Assembly (NCBI RefSeq): GCF_000971155.1
Contig: NZ_BBLX01000007.1
Location: forward strand, 62,001 to 126,000
Reading direction: 5' to 3'
Origin: Demequina maris
GTDB taxonomy: Bacteria; Actinomycetota; Actinomycetes; Actinomycetales; Demequinaceae
Length of the DNA stretch: 64,000 nucleotides
In this document: positions 28,057 to 37,114 of the stretch, piece after piece
How positions within the stretch are numbered: position 1 is the first letter of the stretch
Layout: every line of letters begins with the position of its first letter
Notes under the pieces: generated by a model
The model's database searches: none
The model's input: only the letters and a program-made list of their open reading frames with translations
What the model was told of the DNA's origin: nothing
Position numbers and translations under genes: made by a program

Positions 28057-29817
28057 ATGGCGACCACGGCGATGGACCGGTGGCTGCCCGGCATCCGGGT
28101 GGCCCGCGGGTACCACCGCGCCTGGCTGTGGCCGGACGTCCGCGCCGGCATCGTCGTCACGGCCCTCCTGATCCCCGCCGGGATGGGCTACGCGCGGGTC
28201 GCGGGGCTGCCGCCGGAGACCGGCCTGTACGCGACGATCGTGCCCCTCGTCGCGTACGCGCTCGTGGGGCCGTCGCGGATCCTCGTGCTCGGCCCGGACT
28301 CCGCCCTCGCGCCCATCATCGCCGCCTCGATCCTGCCCCTCGCGGCGGGCGACCCCACCCGCGCGGTCGCGCTCGCGGGCCTGCTGTCGATCCTCGTCGG
28401 CGCCTTCATGCTGGTGGGCGGGGTCCTGCGCCTGGGCTTCGTCACGGACCTGCTGTCGAAGCCCGTGAGGGTGGGCTACCTCAACGCGATCGCGCTCGTG
28501 GTGATCGCCTCGCAGCTGCCGAAGCTGCTGGGTGTGCCTGTGGAGGACGGCTCGATGTGGGACGAGCTCGCGGCGACCGCGCGCGGGGTCGTCGGCGGCG
28601 ACGCGGTGCCCGCCGCGGCGGCCGTGGGGCTCGGCTCGCTCGTGGTGATCCTGGTCCTGCGCCGGCTGCGGTCGCCGGTGCCGGGCGTGCTGGTCGCGGT
28701 GGTGCTCGCGACGGTCGCGACGTGGGCGCTCGGGCTCGCCGACGAGCTGCCGGTCGTGGGCGCTCTGCCGGCGGGGCTGCCGGCGCCCGCGCTCGGCGGG
28801 CTGACCGCCGGCGACGCGTGGTCGCTGCTCGCCCCTGCCGCGGGCATCGCGCTCGTCGCGTTCACGGACAGCGCGGTGCTGTCGCGGTCGCTCGCGGCCC
28901 GGCGCGGCGAGACGGTGAGCGGCAGCGCGGAGCTGTCGGGGATCGGCATCGCGAACATCGCGGGGGGAGCACTCGGCGGCTTCCCGGTGTCCGCATCGTC
29001 CTCGCGCACTCCGGTCGCGGAGCAGGCCGGGTCGCGCACGCAGCTCACGGGGGTGGTGGGGGCGGCCCTCATCGTCGTGTTCATCCTGCTGGTGCCGGGG
29101 CTCACCGCGTACCTGCCCGACGCGAGCCTGGCGGCGGTCGTGGTCGCCGCGGTGCTCGGGCTCATCGACGTGCCGGCGCTCGTGCGGCTGTGGCGGATGA
29201 ACCGGCTCGACGCGGTGCTGTCGCTCGCGGCCTCCGCCGGCGTGCTCGTCATCGGCGTCCTCGAGGGCATCGTGGTCGCGATCGTGCTGTCGCTGCTCGC
29301 GTTCGTCGACCGGTCGTGGCGCCCGTACCGCGCGGAGCTGGGCCGGGTGCGGGGCCTGCGCGGCTACCACGACCTGTCGCGCTACCCCGAGAGCGGCGAC
29401 CGGATCCCCGGGATCGTGCTCGTGCGATTCGACGCGCCGCTCTTCTTCGCCAACGGTGAGGTCTTCAACGACTGGGTGCGCTCGCGGGTGGACGCGGCGG
29501 GCGAGGACATCAGCACCGTGGTCCTCGCGGCGGAGCCGATCACGGGGATCGACACCACGGCGATCGACCAGCTCGTCGAGCTCGACGACTACCTTCACGC
29601 ACGGGGCGTGCGGCTCGTCTTCGCGGAGATGAAGGACCCCGTGGTCGACCAGCTGCGCCGCTACGGGATGGCGGAGCGCTTCACTCCGGACCGGTTCTGG
29701 CCCACCGTCGGGGCGGCGGTCGACGACCTCACCGGCACCCTGCGCGGCGATCTCGAGGGCACCCGGTGGGACGAGGCGGCGGGCGCCGAGGACGACGAGG
29801 CCGACCCGGACGGGTGA
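28057..29817 (+). CDS. SulP-family anion transporter with STAS domain
   Basis: This 586-residue protein is a SulP/SLC26 carrier. It has 10-14 helices, starting with the family motif LLIPAGMGYARVAGLPPETGLYATIVP, and a C-terminal cytoplasmic STAS domain (about 430-540, with VRFDAPLFFANGEVF and ITGIDTTAIDQL). It may carry sulfate, bicarbonate or other anions. The tail is acidic. ATG 28057 follows GGGAGCAGGGG; an in-frame ATG at 28039 is an alternative. It is divergent from the FUSC gene. A GCATCGTCC copy encodes Ala-Ser-Ser in a Ser-rich loop (28993). Confidence 0.92.
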   Translation: MATTAMDRWLPGIRVARGYHRAWLWPDVRAGIVVTALLIPAGMGYARVAGLPPETGLYATIVPLVAYALVGPSRILVLGPDSALAPIIAASILPLAAGDPTRAVALAGLLSILVGAFMLVGGVLRLGFVTDLLSKPVRVGYLNAIALVVIASQLPKLLGVPVEDGSMWDELAATARGVVGGDAVPAAAAVGLGSLVVILVLRRLRSPVPGVLVAVVLATVATWALGLADELPVVGALPAGLPAPALGGLTAGDAWSLLAPAAGIALVAFTDSAVLSRSLAARRGETVSGSAELSGIGIANIAGGALGGFPVSASSSRTPVAEQAGSRTQLTGVVGAALIVVFILLVPGLTAYLPDASLAAVVVAAVLGLIDVPALVRLWRMNRLDAVLSLAASAGVLVIGVLEGIVVAIVLSLLAFVDRSWRPYRAELGRVRGLRGYHDLSRYPESGDRIPGIVLVRFDAPLFFANGEVFNDWVRSRVDAAGEDISTVVLAAEPITGIDTTAIDQLVELDDYLHARGVRLVFAEMKDPVVDQLRRYGMAERFTPDRFWPTVGAAVDDLTGTLRGDLEGTRWDEAAGAEDDEADPDG

Positions 29818-29829
29818 GCCTGCCGCGCG

Positions 29830-30270
29830 TCAGCCCAGCGGCTCCGCCAGCGCGACGACCAGCCCCTCCGGGCCGCGCACGTAGCAGAGGCGGTACGCGT
29901 CCTCGTAGCGCACGATCTCGCGGACCACCGCGCCGCCGTGCGCGGCCAGGGTGGCCACGGCCGCGTCGATGTCGTCGACCGCGAACATCACGTTGGCCCA
30001 GCCGAGCGCGTTGACGGGGGCCGGGTGCGGCGTGGGCGCGGTGCCGGGCGGGCTGTCCCAGCGCGTCAGCTCGAGGCGGCCGTGACCGTCCGGCGTGACC
30101 AGGAGCGCGATCTCCGTCCGCGTCCCCTCGAGCCCCGTGACCCGGTCGACCCAGTCGCCCGCGATGGGCGCCCTGCCCTCGACAGTCATCCCGAGCGCCT
30201 CGAAGAAGGCGATCGCGGCGTCGAGGTCCCGGACCGCCGCGGTCACGTGGTCCAGCCGGATGATCGCCAT
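29830..30270 (-). CDS. VOC-superfamily (glyoxalase/dioxygenase-like) protein
   Basis: This 146-residue protein consists of two paired beta-alpha-beta-beta-beta units. It begins IRLDHVTAAVRDLDAAIAFF and ends EDAYRLCYVRGPEGLVVALAE, the standard vicinal-oxygen-chelate fold. The putative metal ligands (His in the first strand, Glu in LELTRW and the last strand) are present. The reaction is unknown. It is the second gene behind DUF2200, 18 bases downstream on the same strand. Confidence 0.87.
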   Translation of the reverse strand: MAIIRLDHVTAAVRDLDAAIAFFEALGMTVEGRAPIAGDWVDRVTGLEGTRTEIALLVTPDGHGRLELTRWDSPPGTAPTPHPAPVNALGWANVMFAVDDIDAAVATLAAHGGAVVREIVRYEDAYRLCYVRGPEGLVVALAEPLG

Positions 30271-30288
30271 GGTCGGACGCCTCCTGGG

Positions 30289-30648
30289 TCAGCCCACCGG
30301 GGCGCGCAGGATGGAGGTCATCCGCTTCCCGCGCGCGACCTCGTCGACCAGCTTGTCCATCCAGCGGATCTGCTGCATCAGCGGGTCCTCGATCTCCTCG
30401 ACGCGGACGCCGCAGATCACTCCCGTGATGAGGTCCGTGTGCGGGTTCATCGCGGGTGCCTGCGCGAAGAACTCCTCGAGCGTGCGCTCGTCGGCCACGG
30501 CGTCCTGGATGCCGGCCTCGTCGTACCCGGTCAGCCAGGTGAGGACGGTGTCGAGCTCCTCGGTCGTGTGGCCCTTGCGCTCGACCTTCTTCACGTACAG
30601 CGGGTAGATGGTCGCGAAGGTCATGCGACGGATGCGGTCGTCGGCCAT
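30289..30648 (-). CDS. DUF2200 family protein
   Basis: This 119-residue cytosolic protein shows the DUF2200 pattern: a start like MTFATIYPLYVKKVERKGHT, then ELDTVLTWLTGYDE, then a C-terminal RWMDKLVDEVARGKRMTSIL. No function is established for the family. GAGGAGC precedes the ATG. It is probably co-transcribed with the VOC gene that follows. Confidence 0.85.
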   Translation of the reverse strand: MADDRIRRMTFATIYPLYVKKVERKGHTTEELDTVLTWLTGYDEAGIQDAVADERTLEEFFAQAPAMNPHTDLITGVICGVRVEEIEDPLMQQIRWMDKLVDEVARGKRMTSILRAPVG

Positions 30649-30713
30649 GGCGGTGCTCCTCGGGGACGGTGGTGCTGCGTCCCAGCCTACGAGCGCATCG
30701 TCCCGTGGCCCGT

Positions 30714-30789
30714 ACGGCCCCTCGGCCAGCCGTACCGCTCATGGTGCGGAAAGGGCCATGCGCGGCGCTCGCGGTACCGCTGACGGTGC
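30714..30789. repeat. Short palindrome and direct repeats in a spacer
   Basis: GTACGGC and GCCGTAC face each other (around 30714-30735). GTACCGCTCATGGTGC (30732-30747) recurs with two changes at 30774-30789, 42 bp away. The same GTACGGC/GCCGTAC core is in the elements at 228 and 10284. A GCATCGTCC copy stands at 30695-30703, immediately left. Confidence 0.45.
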
Positions 30790-30803
30790 AAGCGCGCGGA
30801 CGC

Positions 30804-31838
30804 CTACCGCGTCGTGTCCGCGTGCAGCGCACCCACGTTGCGCAGGAACAGGATGATCCAGGTGAACACCAGCACCCCGGCGACGAGCTCGACCGCGGTC
30901 AGCGCCCAGTAGCCCACCGCGAAGAAGACCGCCGTCACGACGATCACCGCGACGAACGTCCATCCGACGGGGAGGAACGCGCGCGAGATGCCCGGCACCC
31001 AGGCACGCAGGCGGAAGGTGAGCACGCCGAAGGCGACGGCCATGCCGCTGGCGACGAACGTGTGGATCCAGAAGTGCGTGTCGACGTGGAAGACGCCGAC
31101 CAGCCCCAGGAAGATGCCCACCACGATGAGCGACAGCCGGACCCGGCGCACGCCCTGCTCGGTCGCGGTGGGGATGTCGCGGGTGGCGACGCGCGCGAGG
31201 ATCGTCACCAGGAACCCGGCGACGATGAGCGTGAGGTTGAAGGCCAGAGCCGAGACGTCGTGCGAGACGCCGAGCGCGCTGAGGTGGATCTTCCACCAGT
31301 CGGGATCGCTGGCGGTCAGCATGCTGGCGAGGACGCCCTCGACCAGGAACACGGCGAGCACGATCGCGAGGAGCTGCGAGTCCATGTGCGCGGCGGACAG
31401 GAACGCGACGTAGGCGGACACGGCCGCGGTCGCGCCGCTGAGGGCGACGATCGGGAGCCAGAACACGGTAGCGCCGATGAACGCGTCCGAGAGGATCACC
31501 GCCGTCAGCGTCCAGCTGAGGAACGCGATGACGCCGTGCGCGAAGGCGACTGCCGCCACGTCCACCACGTCGAGCGCCCCGGAGATCCGGGGTCGCCCCT
31601 GCGTGTGGAGAACGTACCGGCCGGCGGCGAACGCGAGCATCGCCGCGACCGCCGAGGCGAGCGCCGCGTACTGCCCGATGGAGTCCGGGCCGGCGATCGG
31701 CGCGGGGTCGAAGCCGAAGACCGGGAGGGCGATGAGGGCGACCACGCCGAAGGCGAGGGCGCCGAGCCCGGTGGCGGTGAGCTCGAGGGTGGTCTGAGCC
31801 CGGTCCCGCAACGGGATCCGCGGGTCGTCGTCGGTCAT
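30804..31838 (-). CDS. Polytopic membrane protein of unknown function
   Basis: This 344-residue protein has about nine evenly spaced membrane helices, starting after a charged N-terminus of about 20 residues. Several His and Asp residues lie at helix ends (AHMDSQ, HVDTHFWIH). I do not recognise a family or catalytic motif. It stands alone between two spacers that each contain the nonamer, so an operon partner cannot be used as a clue. No clear ribosome site is seen before the ATG at 31838. Confidence 0.8.
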   Translation of the reverse strand: MTDDDPRIPLRDRAQTTLELTATGLGALAFGVVALIALPVFGFDPAPIAGPDSIGQYAALASAVAAMLAFAAGRYVLHTQGRPRISGALDVVDVAAVAFAHGVIAFLSWTLTAVILSDAFIGATVFWLPIVALSGATAAVSAYVAFLSAAHMDSQLLAIVLAVFLVEGVLASMLTASDPDWWKIHLSALGVSHDVSALAFNLTLIVAGFLVTILARVATRDIPTATEQGVRRVRLSLIVVGIFLGLVGVFHVDTHFWIHTFVASGMAVAFGVLTFRLRAWVPGISRAFLPVGWTFVAVIVVTAVFFAVGYWALTAVELVAGVLVFTWIILFLRNVGALHADTTR

Positions 31839-31891
31839 GCGCGCTCCCGTCCGCGTCGTCGATGCTTCGGAGCGTACCTGCGCGGACGCGG

Positions 31892-31930
31892 CGGAGGGCG
31901 GGGGACGATGCGCGCGTCCCCCGCCCTCTG
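31892..31930 (-). terminator. Terminator of the TetR-MFS-M20 operon, with nonamer in the stem-loop
   Basis: CGGAGGGCGGGGGACG (31892-31907) pairs with CGTCCCCCGCCCTCTG (31915-31930), one mismatch, across a seven-base loop. It lies ten bases behind the M20 stop. The GGACGATGC copy at 31903-31911 runs from the stem into the loop. Confidence 0.75.
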
Positions 31931-31939
31931 CCCGTGCGG

Positions 31940-33154
31940 CTACGCCCGCGCGGTCCTCGCGAACGCGAGCGTGGCCAGGGCGGCCGCCTGGTCGCCCAGC
32001 ACCGCGTCGTCGAAGAGCACGCGCGGGGAGTGGTTGAACTCGGCGGTGGCCGGGTCGATGTCCGGCGGCGAGGCCATGAGCATGAGGAACGTGCCCGGAA
32101 CCTCGTCGAGCACGAAGGAGAAGTCCTCCGAGCCCATGACCGGCGCCGGCATGGTCATGACGCGCTGCTCGCCGAAGACGCCGGCCAGCGTCTCGACGGT
32201 GAACGCGGTCTCCGCGGCATCGTTCACCGTCGCCGGGTAGTAGGCCTCGAAGCGGACGTCCGCGGTGAGGCCGTGCGTGGACGCGACGCCCTCGATCACG
32301 CGGGGCAGTCGCGCCTGGAGCCTCTCGAGCGACGCCGCGGACATGAAGCGGACCGTCGCGCCGAGCTCGACCTGCTCGGGGATGACGTTGATGGCGCCGT
32401 CGCCGGTGCTCATGCGGGTCACGGTGAGCACCACCGGGTCGAAGGCGTCGAAGCTGCGGGTGACGAAGCTCTGGAGAGCGAGCACGGTCTCCGCCGCGAC
32501 GGGGACCGGGTCGAGCGCGTGCTGCGGCTGCGAGCCGTGGCCACCGCGGCCCCGCACGGTGACGTGCAGCATCGCCGCTCCCGCCATGACCGGCCCCGGG
32601 CGGGTTCCGAAGACGCCGCGCGGCCCCGGGGCCATGTGGATCGCGTAGGCGCCGACGGGCCTGTCCCCGGCGGCGTCGAGGAGACCCTCGTCGATCATGA
32701 TCCTCGCGCCGCCGTCGCCCTCCTCGCCGGGCTGGAACATGAAGATGACCGAGCCGGCGAGCCGGTCACGGTGGGCCGCGAGCAGCCGCGCGGCCCCGAC
32801 GAGGCCCGCGGTGTGGAGATCGTGACCGCACGCGTGCATCGCGCCGTTGGTCGAGGCGTAGTCGAGGCCGGTCGCCTCGTCCAGCGGCAGGGCGTCCATG
32901 TCGCCGCGGAGCAGCACGGCGGGGCCGGGGAGGGCGCCGCGGAGCACCGCGACCACCGAGGTGGTCGCGGTGCCCGTGGTGATCTCGAGCGGCAGGCCCT
33001 CGAGGGCCGCGAGCACCTTCGCCTGCGTGCGCGGCAGGTCGAGGCCCAGCTCCGGGTCGGCGTGCAGCGCCCGGCGGAGGGCGACCAGGTCGGGAAGGAT
33101 CGCGGCGGCGTCGGCGGCGAAGTCGGGTGCCTCGGCGGACCGATCGGTGGTCAT
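31940..33154 (-). CDS. M20-family amidohydrolase/peptidase
   Basis: This 404-residue metallo-hydrolase belongs to the M20D group (hippurate/indole-acetyl-amino-acid hydrolase type). Metal-binding stretches are MHACGHDLH (Cys109, His111), FQPGEEGDGG (Glu144/145), an AIHMAPG segment and GSEDFSF near the C-terminus, with a dimerisation lid between. It cleaves an N-acyl amino acid or similar amide; the substrate is unknown. Its ATG overlaps the MFS stop (ATGA), so transporter and hydrolase are coupled, probably for uptake or export and processing of one compound. Confidence 0.92.
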   Translation of the reverse strand: MTTDRSAEAPDFAADAAAILPDLVALRRALHADPELGLDLPRTQAKVLAALEGLPLEITTGTATTSVVAVLRGALPGPAVLLRGDMDALPLDEATGLDYASTNGAMHACGHDLHTAGLVGAARLLAAHRDRLAGSVIFMFQPGEEGDGGARIMIDEGLLDAAGDRPVGAYAIHMAPGPRGVFGTRPGPVMAGAAMLHVTVRGRGGHGSQPQHALDPVPVAAETVLALQSFVTRSFDAFDPVVLTVTRMSTGDGAINVIPEQVELGATVRFMSAASLERLQARLPRVIEGVASTHGLTADVRFEAYYPATVNDAAETAFTVETLAGVFGEQRVMTMPAPVMGSEDFSFVLDEVPGTFLMLMASPPDIDPATAEFNHSPRVLFDDAVLGDQAAALATLAFARTARA

Positions 33155-34608
33155 CGCGCTGCGCCCTCCAGCTCCTCGGTGCCGGTCTCGCTGGCGACCG
33201 GGTCGCCGTCGGCGATGCGCATCGATCCCAGCGCGATCGCGATGACGACGAAGGCGACGGCGGAGAACGTCCAGATCGCCACGTAGCCGCCCAGCGAGGA
33301 CGCGAGCTCCCCGACGGGGGTGAAGGCCGTCAGGAGGACCGCGAAGACCGCACCCGCAGCGGCACCTCCGAGCGTGCGCAGCGAGTTGTAGATGCCGGCC
33401 GCGATGCCCGTCTGATCGCTCGGCGCCGCCTCGGCGATGAGCGCCGGCAGCGCGCCCATGAGGAGGCCCATGCCGATGCCGCCGACGAGCGCGAAGAGGT
33501 ACATGTGCCACATGGCCGTGTGCATCCCGATCTGGAAGGCCCAGGCGCCCGCGGCGAGCACGGCACCGGCGACCAGGACGGCGCGCATGCCGACCCGGCG
33601 TGCGATGGGCGCGAACGCGCCCGCGCCCACGGTGGCCATGATCATCAGCAGGCCCATCACGGCCGAGACGGTGCCGGGCGCGGCCGCGAAGCCGTAGCCG
33701 ACCTCGGCCGGGTCGGCCGCGAGGAAGGTCGTGATCGGCGTCTGCGTGCCGAAGAGCACCATGCCGAACAGGAAGGCCGCGAGGTAGGCGGGGCCGAGCT
33801 TGGGGGAGACGACCATGCGCACGTCGATCGCGGGCGAGTCGGAGCGGCGTTCCCACGCGACCCACGCGGCGAAGATCGCGACGGCGACCGCCAGGGTGAT
33901 CAGCGTCGAGGGCGCGCCGAATCCGGCGTCGGAGGCAAGGTGGAGCCCGAAGAGGAGGGCGATCATCGCGATGCCGATGCCCGCGAAGCCGATGCCGTCG
34001 ATGCGGACGCGGGTGCGCTCGGTCGACTCGGGGACCTTGAAGAACGCGGCGTAGACGGCGACCAGGCCGAACACGACGGGGACGAGCAGCGTGGCGGTGA
34101 GCGACGGCATGGCGCCGGCGATCAGGCCGCTCGCGACCGTGCCGAGGATCAGGCCGCCGGTCAGGAAGGACACCAGCAGGCCGATCGAGCTGCGCGCGGT
34201 GTCGCCCTTGATGCGGTTGTGGATCAGCGCGATCTCGAGCGGGAGCCACGCCGCCTCGGGGGCCGTGAGCAGGCGGCCGATCAGCATCGTCTCGTAATTG
34301 GGTGCGAAGGCCGTGAGGAGGCCGCCGACGATGACCGCGACTACGGCGATGCGGAGGATCCGGCGGTGGCCGAACACGTCGCCGAGGCGCGACAGCAGCG
34401 GCACGCACACGGCGGCGCCGAGCGTCTGGACCGTGAGGAACCAGGTGATGTCGGCGTCGCTGACGCGCATGTGCTCGGCGATCTCGCCGAGCAGCGGCGG
34501 GTAGAAGCCCTGGGCGAAGCCCGAGGCGAGCTCGCAGAGCAGGAGGAAGCCGACGACGACGCGCGGCGAGAGCCGTCGCATCGAGCCGGTTGCGGGCGCG
34601 GAGGTCAT
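33151..34608 (-). CDS. MFS transporter, DHA2-like (14 helices)
   Basis: This 485-residue major-facilitator protein has about 14 helices. The helix 2-3 loop carries LSRLGDVFGHRRILR, the family motif A equivalent. Proteins of this type are drug or metabolite/H+ antiporters. It lies between TetR (one-base gap) and the M20 hydrolase (four-base overlap) in one operon, so it is probably repressed by that TetR and handles the hydrolase's substrate or product. Confidence 0.92.
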   Translation of the reverse strand: MTSAPATGSMRRLSPRVVVGFLLLCELASGFAQGFYPPLLGEIAEHMRVSDADITWFLTVQTLGAAVCVPLLSRLGDVFGHRRILRIAVVAVIVGGLLTAFAPNYETMLIGRLLTAPEAAWLPLEIALIHNRIKGDTARSSIGLLVSFLTGGLILGTVASGLIAGAMPSLTATLLVPVVFGLVAVYAAFFKVPESTERTRVRIDGIGFAGIGIAMIALLFGLHLASDAGFGAPSTLITLAVAVAIFAAWVAWERRSDSPAIDVRMVVSPKLGPAYLAAFLFGMVLFGTQTPITTFLAADPAEVGYGFAAAPGTVSAVMGLLMIMATVGAGAFAPIARRVGMRAVLVAGAVLAAGAWAFQIGMHTAMWHMYLFALVGGIGMGLLMGALPALIAEAAPSDQTGIAAGIYNSLRTLGGAAAGAVFAVLLTAFTPVGELASSLGGYVAIWTFSAVAFVVIAIALGSMRIADGDPVASETGTEELEGAAR

Positions 34609-34609
34609 G

Positions 34610-35221
34610 TCAGTCCGTTCCTTCGGAGGCGTGGAGCAGTCGGGGAGGGGAGGTGAGGAGCGCGTCGATCAGCGCCAGGTACTGGCGCGGCTCGACGCGG
34701 ACGCCCTCGATCGCGTGCCGGAGCAGGGTGAGCCCGGAGAGCGCATCGAGGATGACGTCGGGGTCGACGTCGGAGGGGAGCTCGCCGCGGGTGATGGCGC
34801 GGTCGAGGATCCGCTCGCCGTGGCGGCGGCGGACCAGGAAGAGGGAGTCCCAGACCAGGGCGAAGACCTCGGGCTCGAGGATCGCGGACATCGCGCGTCC
34901 CGCGGCGACCCCCTTGCCCTCCTGGTTGCGCTGGTTCTGGAGCGCATGCTCGAGGAGGTCCTCGCGCGCCGAGCCGGTGTCGGGGCATTCGCCGATCTCG
35001 GCGTGGGCGAGCACGATGGCCGCGACCAGGGCGGCCTTGTCGGCGTGGCGGCGGTAGATCGCGGCCTTGCCGCAGCCCGCCGCCTTCGCGACATGCTCGA
35101 CACGCAGCGCGGCGTAGCCGTGCTCGTGGAGCAGGTCGAGGCCGACGTCGAGGATGCGGCGGCTGAGCTCCTCGTCGGCGGGGCGGCCGGCGGGGGTCGC
35201 GGCGTTCGGTGCGGGTGCCAT
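34610..35221 (-). CDS. TetR-family regulator of the MFS-M20 operon
   Basis: This 203-residue repressor has its helix-turn-helix in LRVEHVAKAAGCGKAAIYRRHADKA (about residues 42-66) and a C-terminal domain of the TetR_C_11-like type. It is the first gene of the operon. ATG 35221 was chosen because TATGTT lies exactly six bases before it and no ribosome site exists, giving a leaderless mRNA. Upstream frame extension would run through the promoter and the tRNA terminator. A 21-bp palindrome overlaps its -10 box. Confidence 0.92.
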   Translation of the reverse strand: MAPAPNAATPAGRPADEELSRRILDVGLDLLHEHGYAALRVEHVAKAAGCGKAAIYRRHADKAALVAAIVLAHAEIGECPDTGSAREDLLEHALQNQRNQEGKGVAAGRAMSAILEPEVFALVWDSLFLVRRRHGERILDRAITRGELPSDVDPDVILDALSGLTLLRHAIEGVRVEPRQYLALIDALLTSPPRLLHASEGTD

Positions 35222-35227
35222 GGCCCG

Positions 35228-35252
35228 AACATACGGAACGGGCCGTTTCGTA
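35228..35252 (-). promoter_or_regulatory. TetR promoter and operator
   Basis: On the minus strand TATGTT (35228-35233) is the -10 box for a leaderless start. It overlaps the palindrome TACGGAACGGGCCGTTTCGTA (35232-35252), whose half-sites TACG.AACGG / CCGTT.CGTA match except for one central position each. Autorepression of the TetR-MFS-M20 operon is the simplest reading. Confidence 0.65.
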
Positions 35253-35335
35253 AGTGTTACGGCCGCGTCAATCTTCGGTTGCGGTCCCGCGCCCGGGTCG
35301 CAGGAGCCCCCCGCGCATCGTCCCCGGGCACGAGA

Positions 35336-35368
35336 GAAGCCCTCCCCGAGACTCTCGGGGAGGGCTTC
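35336..35368 (-). terminator. Terminator of tRNA-Ser(CGA)
   Basis: Perfect 15-bp arms GAAGCCCTCCCCGAG / CTCGGGGAGGGCTTC lie across a three-base loop, directly behind the tRNA. Confidence 0.85.
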
Positions 35369-35376
35369 CTCAACGG

Positions 35377-35464
35377 CGGTGACGGTGGGATTTGAACCCA
35401 CGGTACGGGGTTACCGTACACAGCATTTCGAGTGCTGCACCTTCGGCCGCTCGGACACGTCACC
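35377..35464 (-). tRNA. tRNA-Ser (anticodon CGA)
   Basis: The 88-nt class II cloverleaf has acceptor stem GGTGACG / CGTCACC, anticodon loop CTCGAAA (CGA), a long variable arm (TACGGTAACCCCGTA) and T loop GGTTCAAATCC. It reads UCG codons. The CCA end is not encoded (CCG follows the discriminator), unlike tRNA-Ser(GGA) at 12691. Confidence 0.97.
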
Positions 35465-35498
35465 GCGGAAGAGATTACCGGAGTGTGAACGAAAAAAC

Positions 35499-36596
35499 CT
35501 AATCGGGCCGATGCGGGGGTGCGTGCCTCCCCGCCGGATCGGGGGGTGCCGGCGGATGTAGCAGGGCGGTTGCCACCGCCAGGCCTGCACCAAGTGCCGT
35601 ATCGAGGAGGCGTTCGCCCGTGACGGCCAGGTCGCCGAGCTCGCCGGCGCTCGCGGTCACGATCACGAGCGCCATCGGCGTGACCGCCGTGACCGCGATC
35701 GCGTAGTGCCGGGTGATCGCGAGCTCGGTCACGAACTGCAGCGCGCCGAGCGTCAGCGCCAGCGCGAGGGCGGGCATCCCGGAGTACGCGATCGCGAGGT
35801 ACACGCCCACGCCCAGCACGGTCCCGACGGCACGATGCAGGCCGCGGGTCACCGCCGGACCGCGCCCGGGCACCACGCCCACGACGACCACGCCGGCCGC
35901 CACCGTCCAGTAGGCGCGGTCGGGGTCCACGTAGAGCATCGACAGCGCCGTGCCGGCCACCGCGACGATCGCGGTGCGCCACACCAGCTCGCGCGCGCCC
36001 CGGTCCCACTCCGGCGGCGCGAGCAGCACGCGCAGCGGCCGCGGTGTCACCTGCCAGTGCACGCGCCTGACCAGGGGTGCGATGCTCGCGACGACGGCCC
36101 ACGCGCAGCCCGCCGCGACGGCGCCGACCAGCACGAGCGGCGGCACCCCGCCGTTCACCGCGTGACCGGACATGCCGTAGACGAGGATCGGGAACAGCGG
36201 GCCCGGCGGTCCCAGGCGGTAGCCGTGCACCGCGATGCCGATGAGGATCGTGACCGCCACCAGCCCCAGCGCGGACCACCACGCGTGCGGCGCGAGCAGC
36301 GCGCCGAGGATGCTGGTGAGCACGAGGACCAGCCCCGCGATCGGGCGCAGCCGCAGGCGCTCGAGCCGGGGCAGCGCCGCGAAGTAGGGGACCGTGAACG
36401 CGCCGGTCGCGGCGATCAGGCCCAGGTCGATGCGGTCGAAGGCGATGCCCACGAGGATCGGCACGGTGAGCACGATCGACGCCTGCAGCGCGATGGGCCA
36501 CCGCGGCTCCTTGGCCGGCACGAGAGTGCCCAGGCTCACGACCGCGCGGCGCATCCCGTGGCGCCATACGTCGCGACGACGGGGATCCTCGGCCAT
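35499..36596 (-). CDS. FUSC-family membrane protein (paralog 2)
   Basis: This 365-residue protein has about nine to ten helices and the same layout as the product of 26860-27966: RLGPPGPLFPILVYGM, DRAYWTVAAGVVVVG and GLHRAVGTVLGVGVYLA. It is a probable efflux protein with unknown substrate. Its ATG follows the tadA stop without a gap, so the two are co-transcribed. That link is probably one of convenience and not of function. Confidence 0.83.
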   Translation of the reverse strand: MAEDPRRRDVWRHGMRRAVVSLGTLVPAKEPRWPIALQASIVLTVPILVGIAFDRIDLGLIAATGAFTVPYFAALPRLERLRLRPIAGLVLVLTSILGALLAPHAWWSALGLVAVTILIGIAVHGYRLGPPGPLFPILVYGMSGHAVNGGVPPLVLVGAVAAGCAWAVVASIAPLVRRVHWQVTPRPLRVLLAPPEWDRGARELVWRTAIVAVAGTALSMLYVDPDRAYWTVAAGVVVVGVVPGRGPAVTRGLHRAVGTVLGVGVYLAIAYSGMPALALALTLGALQFVTELAITRHYAIAVTAVTPMALVIVTASAGELGDLAVTGERLLDTALGAGLAVATALLHPPAPPDPAGRHAPPHRPD

Positions 36597-37052
36597 CTAG
36601 CGCCGGGCCTCGAAGAACTCGGTGAGCAGCTCGGCGCACTCCGCGGCGCGCACCCCGGAGACGACCTCGACCTTGGCGCCGATGCGCGCGTCCCGCACCA
36701 CGTCCCACTGCGAGCCGGTCGCGCCGGCCTTCTCGTCCCACGCGCCGAGCACGAGCCGCGGGATGCGGGACTGCAGGATCGCGCCGGCGCACATGAGGCA
36801 CGGCTCCAGCGTCACGACCATGGTGCAGCCGTCGAGGCGCCACGTGCCCAGGGACGATGCGGCGGCCCGGATCGCCTCGACCTCGGCGTGGGCGGAGGGG
36901 TCGTGGACGGCCTCGCGCCGGTTGTGCCCGGTGCCGATGATGTCGCCGTCGGGTGAGAGCACCACCGCGCCGACCGGGACGTCGCCCGCCTCGCGCGCCG
37001 CGCGCGCCTGGACGAGCGCCTCGCCCATCGCGTCGTCCCACCGGCCTCTCAC
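36597..37052 (-). CDS. tadA: tRNA-specific adenosine deaminase
   Basis: TadA converts A34 of tRNA-Arg(ACG) to inosine. The 151-residue protein has the zinc deaminase signature HAEVEA (His55, Glu57) and PCLMC (Cys85, Cys88), and the N-terminal DVPVGAVV segment. GTG 37052 gives the full length; an in-frame ATG at 37028 is also possible and neither has a strong ribosome site. A GGACGATGC copy at 36852 encodes Ala-Ser-Ser in a loop. It is divergent from upp, as often seen in actinobacteria. Confidence 0.94.
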   Translation of the reverse strand: MRGRWDDAMGEALVQARAAREAGDVPVGAVVLSPDGDIIGTGHNRREAVHDPSAHAEVEAIRAAASSLGTWRLDGCTMVVTLEPCLMCAGAILQSRIPRLVLGAWDEKAGATGSQWDVVRDARIGAKVEVVSGVRAAECAELLTEFFEARR

Positions 37053-37114
37053 GAGGTCAGGCTACCGGCGCATCGTCCCGGGCCATCGGCCGCTTCGCGC
37101 GATACCCTCGGACC

